From contig NZ_CP096247.1 in assembly GCF_023204875.1 (NCBI RefSeq), forward strand, positions 2,976,001-3,040,000: a stretch of 64,000 nt of DNA, in the 5' to 3' direction. Below the pieces are notes generated by a model. That model worked only from the letters and a program-made list of their open reading frames with translations. It was not told where the DNA came from and did no database searches. Position numbers and translations under genes: made by a program. Numbering within the stretch: the stretch's first letter is position 1; each line of letters starts with the position of its first letter. Positions 19,262 through 29,851 of the stretch are shown here, piece by piece. Origin of the DNA: Prevotella sp. E15-22. Lineage in GTDB: Bacteria > Bacteroidota > Bacteroidia > Bacteroidales > Bacteroidaceae.

Positions 19262-21484
19262 TTAGAGGTCATCCTCCATCTCACCAGAGCCGTCAACACT
19301 GTAGACACTCTTCGGAACCATCTCGAAGAAGTCGAGCATGAACTCGTTATCATTACCTTGCTTACCATCCGAAGCCACACGGAAACGCAGGTAGTGGTCC
19401 TTCGTAGCATCGATGTAAGTCTGGCACAGCACACGGCGCATCATGTGAACAATGCCCCATGAGTAGTTCTTCTGCTGACCGTTGTTACCAATGTTGTAGC
19501 ATGAACGCGGTCCGCGGTAAGCACCCAAGTTCTTCAGCAGTTTCTGCTCAGAAGCCAAATCCTCGATAGAGGTGGTCTTATAAGTACTGAGCTGAGGATC
19601 GTCCTTTGCACGGTCACCAAGATACATCTCAGAATCCAGTGTGTTCATCATATCCAAGGGGATACCCTGAGGTACACCATCGAAGTACACCTGCATCACA
19701 CCACGGGTCTCCAGCGGAGCGAAGCCTAAGCGCAGCTGCCACTCACCGCTATAGGGCACGGGAGGAATACGGAAGATGAAGTCATAGTCACCAAAGAGGT
19801 TCACCTCATCACCCTGCCAAGACCAGAACTCCCAGTGAGGACGGCGATAAACCAGGTGACAGTTGGTATTGAACTTCACGTTCTCCAGATAGCCCATGGG
19901 GAAGTAACGGTTCTTACCGTTCTTTGGCTGCTCAGAGTCATCAGGCACATCCTGATTATCATCCTGGTCGTAGTTGCCCTTCAGACGCATATCATTGGTC
20001 ATGATTTCGGGGAACACCGTCGAGAAGTCCATACGGATACGCATGTTCTGTACCACGTCGCGAACCTCCTTACTGAACACCACCAGATCGTCCACATAGA
20101 AGTAGTGACCATTCAAGGCATCGTGGTTAGGTGTCTTCTCAACAGTACCATCCACATAAGAGCCACGGTACTCATACTCAGGAGACTCATAGCGGCGGTT
20201 CACAAAGTGACCCAGTTTCTTGTCAGCATCAGGACCCCAGATGTCCACAGGCAGAGCCTTACCATTCACGTCCTCACGCTTGTTCTTACTCAGCTGTTCA
20301 ATCTTCAGCATGGTGTGAGGCAGCAGAGTCTCGTACCAGTCAACAGGGTTCACCCATTTCGTCTCTGTACCGAAAGCCTCTCTTACAGACGCAGCAGCCT
20401 GTGGCTTATCAATAACAAGAGCGGTGAGGTCGGCAGTACCGGCCACGTAGCGAGTCATGATATGATACTGGATGAAACGCTTCAGAGGGTTGATGCTGTC
20501 TGTCAGGTTCTCAAACTTCCAGCCATCCTTAGCCTCATCGAGCAAGTTACCTTCCTCGTCATGTCCATAAACAGGACCATATACCTTACATGCCAGGTCA
20601 TAGAGTGCATAGAGATCACCCTTGCTGGTGTCAATAGGCTGACCCTTATAACCATTCTTGAAATACTCTCGATAGATTGAGTCGGGCTCTACGAAAGCTG
20701 TGAAGCCATACTTTCTGGTATCAGGCACCCAACCCACCTCTTTTCTGATGTGCGACTTATAGTAGTACTTAGGATACTTCTTGGGATCCCAGTTCTCATC
20801 GGCCACCTTCTCAACGAGCAGGTCCTTCAGGCCTGTAGCCTCGAAAGCCTTATAGAACAGACTAATCTTGGGGTTATCACGCAGGATATCAGTCACGGTG
20901 CTGTTCGACTTCTCGATCACCATGTCGATAGGCTGAACGATACCATTCTCGACAGAGTCGTTCTGATGAACAATACTTCCGTTGGGATAAGTCTTCTCGA
21001 AAATAATATGACTCAGGCCCTCCAGATAAACCACAGCATTGCTGTCGGCATCCACGCCCTGTGAGGTAGCGATATAACGACCCAGCAGGTTGGCATTAGG
21101 CAGACGGTCCTGTGTCATCTCAAAGGTAGAGTAGATATTATTCACCAAGTGCGTACGTGCAATGGTGTCGCAGTCTTCCTTTGTCAGCTCCTCAACGCTC
21201 TTCATGCCGCGGTCCTGCAGGTACACGTTGATAGCATCATTGTCTGGCAGGAAGCAAGTATACTTACCATAGGTAGACAGTGTTGGCATCAGGCCAGCCT
21301 TCTCTACGATGGCAGCAAACTCGCTGTACTGCTCACGGTTTTTCAGATAGTCGCTCATCATTTCACCCGTGAACGCATAGAAATACTCGCTATCGGGCTC
21401 ATCAGAGCAGCTGGTCAGCGAACCTGAAGCCAGGAGGGCAGCCAGTGCCATGAAAGCAACTCTAATATTTTTCTTGATATTCAT
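19262..21484 (-). CDS. Fasciclin (FAS1)-domain lipoprotein, second of three
   Basis: This is a 740-residue lipoprotein (signal ending SLTSC, then SDEPDSE, an acidic pattern typical of surface-exported Bacteroidales lipoproteins). A FAS1-like domain occupies about 30-200 (GLMPTLSTYGKYTCFLPDNDAI, ARTHLVNNIYSTFEM). A second begins at about 200 (NSTVTDILRDNPKISLFYKAFEATGL). The last 200 residues form a beta-sandwich-like region (YDFIFRIPPVPYSGEWQLRLGF, MQVYFDGVPQGIPLDM) that may bind a ligand. An alternative start eight codons upstream exists but would put MNTQNKKT before the signal peptide. It is third after the first SusC/SusD pair. Ligand unknown. Confidence 0.85.
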   Translation of the reverse strand: MNIKKNIRVAFMALAALLASGSLTSCSDEPDSEYFYAFTGEMMSDYLKNREQYSEFAAIVEKAGLMPTLSTYGKYTCFLPDNDAINVYLQDRGMKSVEELTKEDCDTIARTHLVNNIYSTFEMTQDRLPNANLLGRYIATSQGVDADSNAVVYLEGLSHIIFEKTYPNGSIVHQNDSVENGIVQPIDMVIEKSNSTVTDILRDNPKISLFYKAFEATGLKDLLVEKVADENWDPKKYPKYYYKSHIRKEVGWVPDTRKYGFTAFVEPDSIYREYFKNGYKGQPIDTSKGDLYALYDLACKVYGPVYGHDEEGNLLDEAKDGWKFENLTDSINPLKRFIQYHIMTRYVAGTADLTALVIDKPQAAASVREAFGTETKWVNPVDWYETLLPHTMLKIEQLSKNKREDVNGKALPVDIWGPDADKKLGHFVNRRYESPEYEYRGSYVDGTVEKTPNHDALNGHYFYVDDLVVFSKEVRDVVQNMRIRMDFSTVFPEIMTNDMRLKGNYDQDDNQDVPDDSEQPKNGKNRYFPMGYLENVKFNTNCHLVYRRPHWEFWSWQGDEVNLFGDYDFIFRIPPVPYSGEWQLRLGFAPLETRGVMQVYFDGVPQGIPLDMMNTLDSEMYLGDRAKDDPQLSTYKTTSIEDLASEQKLLKNLGAYRGPRSCYNIGNNGQQKNYSWGIVHMMRRVLCQTYIDATKDHYLRFRVASDGKQGNDNEFMLDFFEMVPKSVYSVDGSGEMEDDL

Positions 21485-21510
21485 AGTTTTCTTATTTTGA
21501 GTATTCATTA

Positions 21511-23292
21511 TTATTTGGCTGTTTTCTCCGTGCTTGTGTTCACACCACTTCCGAACGACGGGTTCTGAACCAAGTTGTGGTTCACCTTCAGCTCGTCATA
21601 GTTATAAGGCCAGAAAATAGCATCCATCTTTCTGAAGAAGTTCTGAGCGAACGTACCGTTCACATCATCACGCTTACCTACAGCCGACATAATCTCTTGG
21701 GTATTGCCGGCACGCATAGCATAGCGTACCAGGTCGTACCAGCGCTTACCCTCGAACATCAGCTCACGGCGACGCTCACGCTTCACCAACTCTGTCATCA
21801 AAGTCTTTGATCCATAGTCGGCATACTTAATCGTATCGGCATCGGTCAAGAGCTGGGTCACAGGTTTCATGAGAGAACGCTTGTAAACGGCGTTAACCAA
21901 CCAGAAGGCCTCCGTTCTCAATGGCTCGTTGATTGCCATAGCCTCCTCATCGGTTCCGTCAACCATCTTCTCACACAGGGCCTCTGCCTTCATCAGCATG
22001 ATGTCTGCCAGGCGGTAGATGGGCCAGTGGCTACCATTGCTGTTATCAGGATAAACCGACCTTGAGGTTGACTTTGTTGTTCCTGAGCCAGAAACGAGCA
22101 CCTCTTCACAAGCAAACTTGAGGATGGCTTGCACGTTTGAGCTATAGTAGATGTAACGACGCACATCATTGTCCTTAGATGACTCCATCTCGAAGATTTC
22201 CTTAGCCTTAGGCTCTTTCACCTCACCGTCAACATAAGAAGAACCAGTTACCAAGCCCACATCGTTTCTTTCATTACCATAGTACGAAGCGATGGCGCTG
22301 TTATTGGTACCTTTTGTTGAATTGGGGTCTCTGTCATAGTTCAACTCAAAGATAATCTCTTTGGCAGCCTCTGTTCTACTTTCAGCCGTAAAGAGTGTAG
22401 CATAGGCATCACCAAAGGTTGATCCATTCAAAGTGTGATAAATCAAGGGGAAGCCATTCAGACGCTTATCAACCTGTGTCTGATAGCTGAAGTTACGATA
22501 GTACTCCTTGTAGTAATCCTCAGCATAAGCCTTCTTAGATTTAATCACATCGTCTGCTCGGGCAATACACATGTCATAGTTACCATCCCAGAGATACATC
22601 TCACAGAGCATGGCATTGATAGCGTCATAGGTGATACGACCCGTCTGATAACGGTCCTTGGTGACAGGATAACGCTTCACGGCATCGCCCTTCACGCTCT
22701 CCAGATCATCGATAATATTATGCAGCACATCTTTAAAAGGTGTTGCGGGCAGGTCCATCACCTGATTATCATCCGTATAAGCCTCACGAGAGAAAGGTAC
22801 GTCGCGGAACGTACGGATCAGGTAGAAGTAACACAGTGAGCGCAGAGCAGTCACCTCGGCGATATTAGCCTTCAAGTCACCCTCCGTATAAGCGGGGTCC
22901 TTGGCAGCCACCTCAGGAGCATACTTAATCACGGTGTTACAACGGTTAATCACATCATAGAAATACACCCATTTGGTAAAAGGGTTCTTGGCGGTGATAT
23001 TCTCCTTCAGCACATTAGCCAGGTTCATATCACTATTGATATTGTTACCCGACATGATGTTATCGCTGCGGAACTCACCCCACACCATCATACGTTTACG
23101 GGCTTCGCCATCCTGAAGTGCGGAATAGCAGCCAGAAACGATATTCTCCACGTCGGCCTTTTCATTCCAGAAGTCCTCCAGAATAATCTCACGCTGGTCC
23201 TTGATTTCCAAGAAGTCGGCACACGACGTGAGACCGCAGATGACACAGATGGCACTGATTATTTTATAATAATTCTTTTTCATAATCTTCAT
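21511..23292 (-). CDS. SusD/RagB-family surface lipoprotein (first pair)
   Basis: This 593-residue SusD-like protein has a lipoprotein signal ending GLTSC followed by ADFLEIKDQ. Typical family stretches are TEENVLSGCYSAL-like VENIVSGCYSALQDG near the N-terminus, EVTALRSLCYFYLIRTFRDVPFS, YDAINAMLCEMYLWDGNYDMCI in the TPR region and RRELMFEGKRWYDLVRYAMR near the C-terminus. It should partner the SusC encoded 27 bp upstream. An alternative start three codons in (23283) is equally plausible. No enzyme is encoded nearby on this strand, so the substrate class stays unknown. Confidence 0.94.
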   Translation of the reverse strand: MKIMKKNYYKIISAICVICGLTSCADFLEIKDQREIILEDFWNEKADVENIVSGCYSALQDGEARKRMMVWGEFRSDNIMSGNNINSDMNLANVLKENITAKNPFTKWVYFYDVINRCNTVIKYAPEVAAKDPAYTEGDLKANIAEVTALRSLCYFYLIRTFRDVPFSREAYTDDNQVMDLPATPFKDVLHNIIDDLESVKGDAVKRYPVTKDRYQTGRITYDAINAMLCEMYLWDGNYDMCIARADDVIKSKKAYAEDYYKEYYRNFSYQTQVDKRLNGFPLIYHTLNGSTFGDAYATLFTAESRTEAAKEIIFELNYDRDPNSTKGTNNSAIASYYGNERNDVGLVTGSSYVDGEVKEPKAKEIFEMESSKDNDVRRYIYYSSNVQAILKFACEEVLVSGSGTTKSTSRSVYPDNSNGSHWPIYRLADIMLMKAEALCEKMVDGTDEEAMAINEPLRTEAFWLVNAVYKRSLMKPVTQLLTDADTIKYADYGSKTLMTELVKRERRRELMFEGKRWYDLVRYAMRAGNTQEIMSAVGKRDDVNGTFAQNFFRKMDAIFWPYNYDELKVNHNLVQNPSFGSGVNTSTEKTAK

Positions 23293-23319
23293 GTTTCTTT
23301 AGAGTTGTCAATCCACTTA

Positions 23320-26300
23320 TTAGAAATCAACAGTTATACCGAGCGTATACGAACGTGAACGAGGAGTCTGTGCACCGTCGGTTGCAGGCGACTCGCCGCC
23401 GAATGCGATATCGGGGTCAACACCAGAGTATTTGGTGATGACGAAGGGGTTGTTGATACTTGCATAGAACGAGAGGCGGTTCAGACCCAGCCATGTCAAG
23501 TACTTCTTCTTCACGTTGTAGTTCAGCTGAGCATAGCTCATACGCAGATAGCTACCATCCTCAACGAAGCGGTCACTGATCAGCGTGTTGTAGTTACTGG
23601 TATTACCATACATAGCGCGTGGGATAACAGTTACGTCACCCTCCTGACGCCAGCGGTAGTTCACAGCTTGGCTCTGGTTGTCGTTACCGATCATTGCCTC
23701 GGCATCCAGACGAGCCAGGTTGATGATCTTGTTACCCACACGATAAGTGAACTGGGTTGACAGACGCCAGTCGCCATAGCTGAAGTTGAAGCCGAAACCA
23801 CCAGTCAGCTTAGGCAGAGAAGAACCCAGGTAGGTAATATCCAGAGCGTTGATCTGACCATCGTGGTTCAAATCCTCGTAAATAGCATCACCACCGTTAA
23901 AGCCGGGGAAGTTCTGGTCGTGACCAGTACCATCGATACGATAGTCGTAACGCATACGAACAGGCACGTTGTTACCACTCAGAATCAGGTTGCCATTAGC
24001 GTCAACAGCCACAGGAGCCGTCTTGCCCTCTGCGCGGAACTTCTGCCAGTAAGCCTGAATCTCCTCAGGAGTCATACCAGCCACAGCATTCTTAAAGGTG
24101 TTGTAGTTATACTGGTAAACACCCAGGTACTTGAAGCCGTAGATAGCGCCGAACGGGTTGTGCAACTGTACGCGCTTCAAGGTCTCACGGTTAGCATAGC
24201 CAAAGTCGGGGTTCTTACTTTCAAGGATATTAGCATCCATCTCCAGGATCTCGTTGCGGTTGTTACCGAAGTTCACGTTCATATCCATCTTGAACTTACC
24301 AGCCTTGATCAACTGGTTGGTGTTGATGTGGAACTCCCAACCGGTGTTACGCATTCTACCGTTATTATGAGTAGGAACGGTCTCGAAACCAGAGTTTGAA
24401 GGAATATGGAAGCCACCGAGCAACATGTCAGAACGTGTAGACTGATAACCCTCGAGGGTCAGGTTCAACTTACCGTCGAAGAAGCCCAGGTCGATACCGA
24501 AGTTATAACTCTGAATCTGCTCCCAACGCAAGTCTGACAGGCGGATGTTCAGAGGCTTCATGGCAGGCATATCGATATACTTCGCAGCAGAACCATACTT
24601 AGAGGTATAGAGGTAGTTCTGTCCAGGCTGGCTACCATTCAGACCCCAGCTAGGACGGATAGCAAACATAGAGAGCAGGGGCTTCAGTTTCTGCATCCAA
24701 GGCTCGTCACTAACAATCCACTTCAGAGATACAGAGGGGAAGTAACCCCAGCGGTTATCAGGGCCGAACTTGGTGGTACCATCGGCACGCAGAGTCACGT
24801 CGGCCACGTAGCGTCCCTTATAAGCATAGTGAGCAGAGAATGTGTAGTACATTGAACGCCACTGGCTGAAGCCAGAAGAAGGCGAGTCAATCATACCAGC
24901 AGTAGGCGATACGATAACACTACCAGTAGAAGGCAGACCGTAAGCAGAGGTTGACTGCGAGTTGCTTGAACCAGAAGTCAGCTCGAAGCGGCCCATCATC
25001 ATGGCACTGTGATCCTTGTTTGCAAATGCAGGAATCAAGGTCAGGGTGTGCTTGGTGTTGAACGAAACACTCTTTGAAGAACCAGAAGAAGCGGTGTTCA
25101 GCTTATCCTTCCATGACTTAGAAACCAGTTCCTGAGGATAGAAGGCATCGTTATAGCCGTTAGAGATGTTCATGTAAACCGAACCACGCCAGTTCAACTG
25201 CCAGTGGTCGCTGTCCAGACCCAACAGGTTGTAGCTAACAACCAACTCAGGGTTCATGTCGTAGTTACGCTGGTTTCTGCGAGCCAGGTTGGCCACAGCC
25301 ACAGGGTTAGAGTATGTACGCTGGTCTTTCTCGAATACACTTGATCCGATGTAAGGACCACTCTGCAACATATTATAATAGGTGTCGGTGTCCTCGCCTG
25401 TCAAAGGATTCTTCTCGTAGATGCTCATGTTAGGCATCTTCTTCAGGGCGATAGGCAGAAGCTCCTCGTAGTTACGCTTATTGTTCGTGTAGGTCATTGA
25501 GAAGTTGGTGCTCACACGGATACGCTGGCTGACATTATAGTCCAAGTTCACACGTGTAGAGAAACGACTCAACTTCTGCTTGATAATCGTACCCGTCTCA
25601 TGGTCGAAACCGGCACCGATACGGAAGCTGGCCTTCTCACCACCACCAGTAATGGTAGCATAGTGGTTCTGACGCAGACCCCACTGAGTAACGGCATCAC
25701 GCCAGTCAGTGTTGTCGCGATACTGACGCCACTCTGAGTAACCAGAGGTATTGTCCAGGTAGTTAATCTCAGGAATACGGTCACCGTCTGAAGCGTTATC
25801 GTCCTGACGGGGGTTGAAGTACGACTCCTTCAGCATCATGGTGTAGTCGTCACCATTCAGCAGGTCGTAGCCCTTAGGCTGATAAGTACCAGTCAGCTTC
25901 AGAGAGTAGGTTACGTGAGGCTTACCCTGAGTACCACGCTTCGTGGTCAACTCGATAACACCGTTACCACCCTGTGAACCATAAACGGCACAAGCAGCAG
26001 CATCCTTCAACACCGTGATAGAAGCGATATCCTCAGGGTTGATGTTCAGCAACTCAGCAAACTTCTCATCGTTGGCGCCCTGCATATCGAAGTTATCGAG
26101 GTTCACCTCGCGGATGTTACCATCGACCACGATCAGCGGGTTAGCGTCAGTCAGTGTTGACAGAGAAGAAGCACCACGCAGACGCATGGTAGAGCCAGAA
26201 CCCAGGTTACCTGAGTTACCGATAATATCCAGACCTGCAATACGTCCCTGCAGAGCCTCATCCACTGAGGTGATACCCAGACCCTCGAATTCCTTCATGT

Positions 26301-26706
26301 TAATGGTCTGAGTAGCATAAGAAATCTCTCGCTGAGGGATAGGCAGTGTGTTACCCTGCAGACGTCTTTCACCCTTGATGACAACGGGCTTCAGCACGGT
26401 CTTCGATTTCATTGTAATCTTGAAAGAGTTCTTGTTGATGGGCAGCACCACGTCGGTCATACCCACATAGGTAATCTTCAGCTTGTTCTTTGAGTTACCA
26501 CTCACCTTCATAGTGAAGTTACCGTTCAAGTCTGTGATTGTTGAGTTGATGTTACGATCGTTGGCATCAATCTCTCGTACGGCGGCACCCATCAGAGGTC
26601 CCATATCGTCACTTACCGTACCGTGTACAGACGTAATATTCTGTGCGCTCAGTGTTGTTGAGAACATCAGCGCCAGGATAAACATGACTGATTTAAGTAT
26701 TTTCAT
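23320..26706 (-). CDS. SusC/RagA-family TonB-dependent transporter (first pair)
   Basis: This 1128-residue outer-membrane transporter begins with a signal peptide ending TLSAQ. A carboxypeptidase-regulatory-like domain (VHGTVSDDMGPLMGAAVREI) is followed by the plug (VDEALQGRIAGLDII, STMRLRGASSLS, NPLIVVDGNIREV, ASITVLKDAAACAVYGSQGG) and the beta-barrel, which ends RSRSYTLGITVDF with a C-terminal Phe. It is the second gene of the seven-gene run, 20 bp after the first FAS1 gene and 27 bp before its SusD. The barrel is complete with no frameshift. Confidence 0.95.
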   Translation of the reverse strand: MKILKSVMFILALMFSTTLSAQNITSVHGTVSDDMGPLMGAAVREIDANDRNINSTITDLNGNFTMKVSGNSKNKLKITYVGMTDVVLPINKNSFKITMKSKTVLKPVVIKGERRLQGNTLPIPQREISYATQTINMKEFEGLGITSVDEALQGRIAGLDIIGNSGNLGSGSTMRLRGASSLSTLTDANPLIVVDGNIREVNLDNFDMQGANDEKFAELLNINPEDIASITVLKDAAACAVYGSQGGNGVIELTTKRGTQGKPHVTYSLKLTGTYQPKGYDLLNGDDYTMMLKESYFNPRQDDNASDGDRIPEINYLDNTSGYSEWRQYRDNTDWRDAVTQWGLRQNHYATITGGGEKASFRIGAGFDHETGTIIKQKLSRFSTRVNLDYNVSQRIRVSTNFSMTYTNNKRNYEELLPIALKKMPNMSIYEKNPLTGEDTDTYYNMLQSGPYIGSSVFEKDQRTYSNPVAVANLARRNQRNYDMNPELVVSYNLLGLDSDHWQLNWRGSVYMNISNGYNDAFYPQELVSKSWKDKLNTASSGSSKSVSFNTKHTLTLIPAFANKDHSAMMMGRFELTSGSSNSQSTSAYGLPSTGSVIVSPTAGMIDSPSSGFSQWRSMYYTFSAHYAYKGRYVADVTLRADGTTKFGPDNRWGYFPSVSLKWIVSDEPWMQKLKPLLSMFAIRPSWGLNGSQPGQNYLYTSKYGSAAKYIDMPAMKPLNIRLSDLRWEQIQSYNFGIDLGFFDGKLNLTLEGYQSTRSDMLLGGFHIPSNSGFETVPTHNNGRMRNTGWEFHINTNQLIKAGKFKMDMNVNFGNNRNEILEMDANILESKNPDFGYANRETLKRVQLHNPFGAIYGFKYLGVYQYNYNTFKNAVAGMTPEEIQAYWQKFRAEGKTAPVAVDANGNLILSGNNVPVRMRYDYRIDGTGHDQNFPGFNGGDAIYEDLNHDGQINALDITYLGSSLPKLTGGFGFNFSYGDWRLSTQFTYRVGNKIINLARLDAEAMIGNDNQSQAVNYRWRQEGDVTVIPRAMYGNTSNYNTLISDRFVEDGSYLRMSYAQLNYNVKKKYLTWLGLNRLSFYASINNPFVITKYSGVDPDIAFGGESPATDGAQTPRSRSYTLGITVDF

Positions 26707-26726
26707 ACGTTGTTTCCTCCTCTCTT

Positions 26727-29570
26727 TTATTTAAGTGCTTTCAGTGCTTCAACCACAACCTCACGCCAAGGACGCATGTCAACAGTCTTACCGTCGGCAT
26801 ACTTATAACCGTAGCACATAGCACCGTCAATCTGGTGCAGAACCACGTTACTTGCCATGAACATACGTGAAGTGTTTGTATAAGGCTTGGTCTCGAACCA
26901 GTACTCACGACAGATCTTGTTATACAGATTTTTGTCCTTCAGCACCTGGTGGGGCTTACCGAAGGCGTCGGTCACGGTCAGGCTTGTATTGTCATAGACA
27001 GCCTTGATAGGATAGTAACGGCCAGTGTTAGGATTACGCTTCATACTCTCGAAAGAGGTAGAGGCATTAGCAGCCTTAGCCAGGCCGATGGCCACTGAGT
27101 TATCCTGCACGTGATAGCGAACGAAGTCGTTCACAACGCCACGGATAGCCTCGATAACGGCCTTACGCACCTTCTTCTGGTCAGAGTTGTACTGATACCA
27201 GCCCTCAGCCACGCACATGCTGTCAACGGCAGGCTCTTCCTCAGTCACCTCACTGAAATCGCCACGAGAGAGTTCTTCGTCGGTAGGCAGTTTCTTCTCA
27301 TCCTGCAACTTCTTGATGGCCTCGTTTGTTGGCACATAAACGGTGTAGTTGTAGTTATCGAGGATACGCAGGTTCTCACTACCCTGAGCGGTCTGACCAG
27401 CATAGTAAGTGGTAGAACCCTTAATCGTCGTTGCAAGCAGGTCGCAGTAGTCGTTCTTCAAGATATTCAGGAAGCCATGGAATTCGGGATGAGCCTGCAG
27501 TGTGAGGTACACAGTAGACTGTGCGCCCATGGGGCACTGGCTCTCCAACTGATAAGAGTTACCATTCTGCTTGTCATAGCGCTGCACACTGGTAATCTTT
27601 CTGCCGTTGTGCTCCATCTGCCAGCCACCCTCAAAGCAGAGGCTGTCGCCTTCGTAAGAAGCGCGGATGATAGCACCACCCTTGGTCTTGAAGTAGTTAT
27701 AGCCAGCCTTCACATAGTCTTCCACAGTCATGCTCTTGTCGGGAATGACAATGATCAGCTGGTCCATCATACCGTCGAACACCGTGTTAATCACGTTGTC
27801 GGCCACCTGAAGCTGCTTACGAGTGCCCTTGGTGATGTTACCATCGGCATCCACCTGACCCTCGTAACGGCTAGCCTTCACGCTCTTGCTGGTGAGGTCC
27901 CACTTAAACTCGAAGATATCGGGAGTCTCCACAACAACGCTATCGCCGTCGATCTCCATCTTTGTGGTCTTACCATACGAACCCTGGTCCACATAGTTCA
28001 GCAGTGCACCGTTGGTAGGCAACAGCAGGGCGTACTTAGAGTCCATAGAAAGCAGATAAGGCAGGAAGCCGCGTGCATCAATACCACCGCGATAGATAAT
28101 GTTCATGTTTGACACATGAGCCAGAGCGGGATAAGCCACTGATGAGAACTCGGCAGGAGTGAACACCTTATTAGTCTTATAGACAACACCGTTACAGCCC
28201 ATGTAGGTACCAATCACGTCGGAAGCCTTGATACCCAGAGACTCCTTGGCATCGTTCAGCACCATGTCGAACTTAGAAGGAACAGCCTCCGAGAATGTGG
28301 TCAGCATGTTCACGTTGATCAGCTTAGCGATGATATCGTCAGGAATAGAGTCCATCTCCTTGTACTCGTCCTGCAACTCCTTACCAGAACCGTTCCACCA
28401 GTCAAGGATAGCCTTATTGGTAGGCACAATCATCACACCGGCATCATAGTGCACGTCGTTATCGTTCTTAGAGTTGTTATCGATATACTGGTTCCAAGCG
28501 GGATCATACTTCAAGTAAGCATATACCAAGTTTCCCTCGGGATCGGTAGGCTTGTCAGTATTCTTGTTGGTGTAGTTCACAATACGACCGGTTCTGTGAT
28601 CATAGCAACGCTGACTGAAGTAGCGCAGCACGAAGGCAGAGTCCTCGGTGTTATAGATACGGTCGTACTCACGGGTACCCACCTCATAGAAGTAAGGAGC
28701 CGAGAAGCGGTCCAGCAAGTGACTCCAGATAGAGGTAGACGCATCCTGACGGATAATCTCCGCCATGTTGGGACTTGACTCAATCACGCCGTCCACCTTG
28801 TGGATATAACCGTTCTTACAAGTGATATCATAGTCAATCTTCTTACGGTTGGGATCACCAGAGTTCAGCACCTGTATGCCGTTCACCCAAGCCTCGTTCA
28901 GACTGCTGGCACGACCATTGGTCAGCACCTTCAAGTCTTCAGCCGTAATGTTGTTGTTTTCCATGTAAGCAGGAAGGAAGTGAATCATCGTAGGCTTGGT
29001 AGCGTCCTTGAACAAGGGAACAGCCTTTCCACGCTGACGCAGATAATCCCAATACTTCACTTTAGGCATAGAGTCCAGTGGCATCACATAGACAGAGTCA
29101 TAGATTTCCACAGAAGACTCGCGGCGCATGGTACGTCCCCACTCAGGTGTGGCGGCATCACCCTGTGCCTTTCCGTTAGACATAAGCTCCAGAAGATAAG
29201 CGTTGTTGATCATAGCATTCTTCAACAGCATTTTCTTCTTTGCATCGCTCAGTTCATCATAACTCTTCACGCCCCATTTGTTCGAACCGAACCACGCATT
29301 GAATGCGCTGTCTGAGGCAACGAACAGAGTTTTTGAACCAGTGTGGCTAAGGACTTCCTTTTGGCCAAGGTCGTCGATTAAACGCAGCATGGTCTTGTAG
29401 TTACCGTCTTCCTGCAAACGCTCATAGATAGAGTTTCCCAGCCAGTCAGGCTGTCCTGTCAGGATCAGATCGTCGTCTTTACACGACTGCATCACGGAGG
29501 CCCCTATCAGCAGTGCACAGGCAGCCAGAGCCACGCTTCGTCCTTGCTTTACGATAGTTTTACGTTCCAT
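26727..29570 (-). CDS. Large fasciclin (FAS1)-domain lipoprotein, first of three
   Basis: This 947-residue lipoprotein heads the Sus/FAS1 run. Its signal ends VMQSC at Cys30, followed by KDDD, a close match to the Bacteroidetes surface-export signal. The N-terminal FAS1-like domain is visible at about 50-260 (NYKTMLRLIDDLGQKEVLSHTG, KTLFVASDSAFNAWF, GYIHKVDGVIESSPNM); two further FAS1-like segments occur (VMIVPTNKAILDWW; NYTVYVPTNEAIKKL), the last ending in VLHQIDGAMCYG. The likely role is surface adhesion or ligand presentation together with SusC/SusD. No catalytic motif is seen. No consensus promoter is obvious upstream; a weak TGAATTTG lies at 29733-29726. Confidence 0.87.
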   Translation of the reverse strand: MERKTIVKQGRSVALAACALLIGASVMQSCKDDDLILTGQPDWLGNSIYERLQEDGNYKTMLRLIDDLGQKEVLSHTGSKTLFVASDSAFNAWFGSNKWGVKSYDELSDAKKKMLLKNAMINNAYLLELMSNGKAQGDAATPEWGRTMRRESSVEIYDSVYVMPLDSMPKVKYWDYLRQRGKAVPLFKDATKPTMIHFLPAYMENNNITAEDLKVLTNGRASSLNEAWVNGIQVLNSGDPNRKKIDYDITCKNGYIHKVDGVIESSPNMAEIIRQDASTSIWSHLLDRFSAPYFYEVGTREYDRIYNTEDSAFVLRYFSQRCYDHRTGRIVNYTNKNTDKPTDPEGNLVYAYLKYDPAWNQYIDNNSKNDNDVHYDAGVMIVPTNKAILDWWNGSGKELQDEYKEMDSIPDDIIAKLINVNMLTTFSEAVPSKFDMVLNDAKESLGIKASDVIGTYMGCNGVVYKTNKVFTPAEFSSVAYPALAHVSNMNIIYRGGIDARGFLPYLLSMDSKYALLLPTNGALLNYVDQGSYGKTTKMEIDGDSVVVETPDIFEFKWDLTSKSVKASRYEGQVDADGNITKGTRKQLQVADNVINTVFDGMMDQLIIVIPDKSMTVEDYVKAGYNYFKTKGGAIIRASYEGDSLCFEGGWQMEHNGRKITSVQRYDKQNGNSYQLESQCPMGAQSTVYLTLQAHPEFHGFLNILKNDYCDLLATTIKGSTTYYAGQTAQGSENLRILDNYNYTVYVPTNEAIKKLQDEKKLPTDEELSRGDFSEVTEEEPAVDSMCVAEGWYQYNSDQKKVRKAVIEAIRGVVNDFVRYHVQDNSVAIGLAKAANASTSFESMKRNPNTGRYYPIKAVYDNTSLTVTDAFGKPHQVLKDKNLYNKICREYWFETKPYTNTSRMFMASNVVLHQIDGAMCYGYKYADGKTVDMRPWREVVVEALKALK

Positions 29571-29769
29571 AAGTTTTGTTAGTTATTTAATATGTAATTA
29601 TTGTTTATGCTTCTTTCCTTAGTTTCAACGGTTGTTTATGTTTCGTCCGTCGTCTATATATATTGAGTCCTGTTGCCAGGATCATGGTCTTCCATATTTG
29701 GGGCTCCATAGAGGAGCAGAGTTAGCAAATTCATTTCTCTGGTGGTTTTGGTTGTCAATTAAATAAACG

Positions 29770-29810
29770 AAGGAACCGGAGACAGCCTTTTCGGCTGCCC
29801 CCAGTCCCTT
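29770..29810 (-). terminator. Intrinsic terminator after the 1241-residue secreted protein gene
   Basis: On the minus strand an 18-bp stem with G-U pairs (outer arms AAGGGACT / GGTTCCTT, inner arms GGGGGCAGCC / GGCTGTCTCC, loop GAAAA) lies about 40 bp after the stop, followed by a T-rich stretch. It separates that gene from the FAS1/Sus run, implying an independent transcript downstream. Confidence 0.75.
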
Positions 29811-29851
29811 TTTATGAGAGATTGGTCAGTTTTTTATTTCTGAACATTTCT

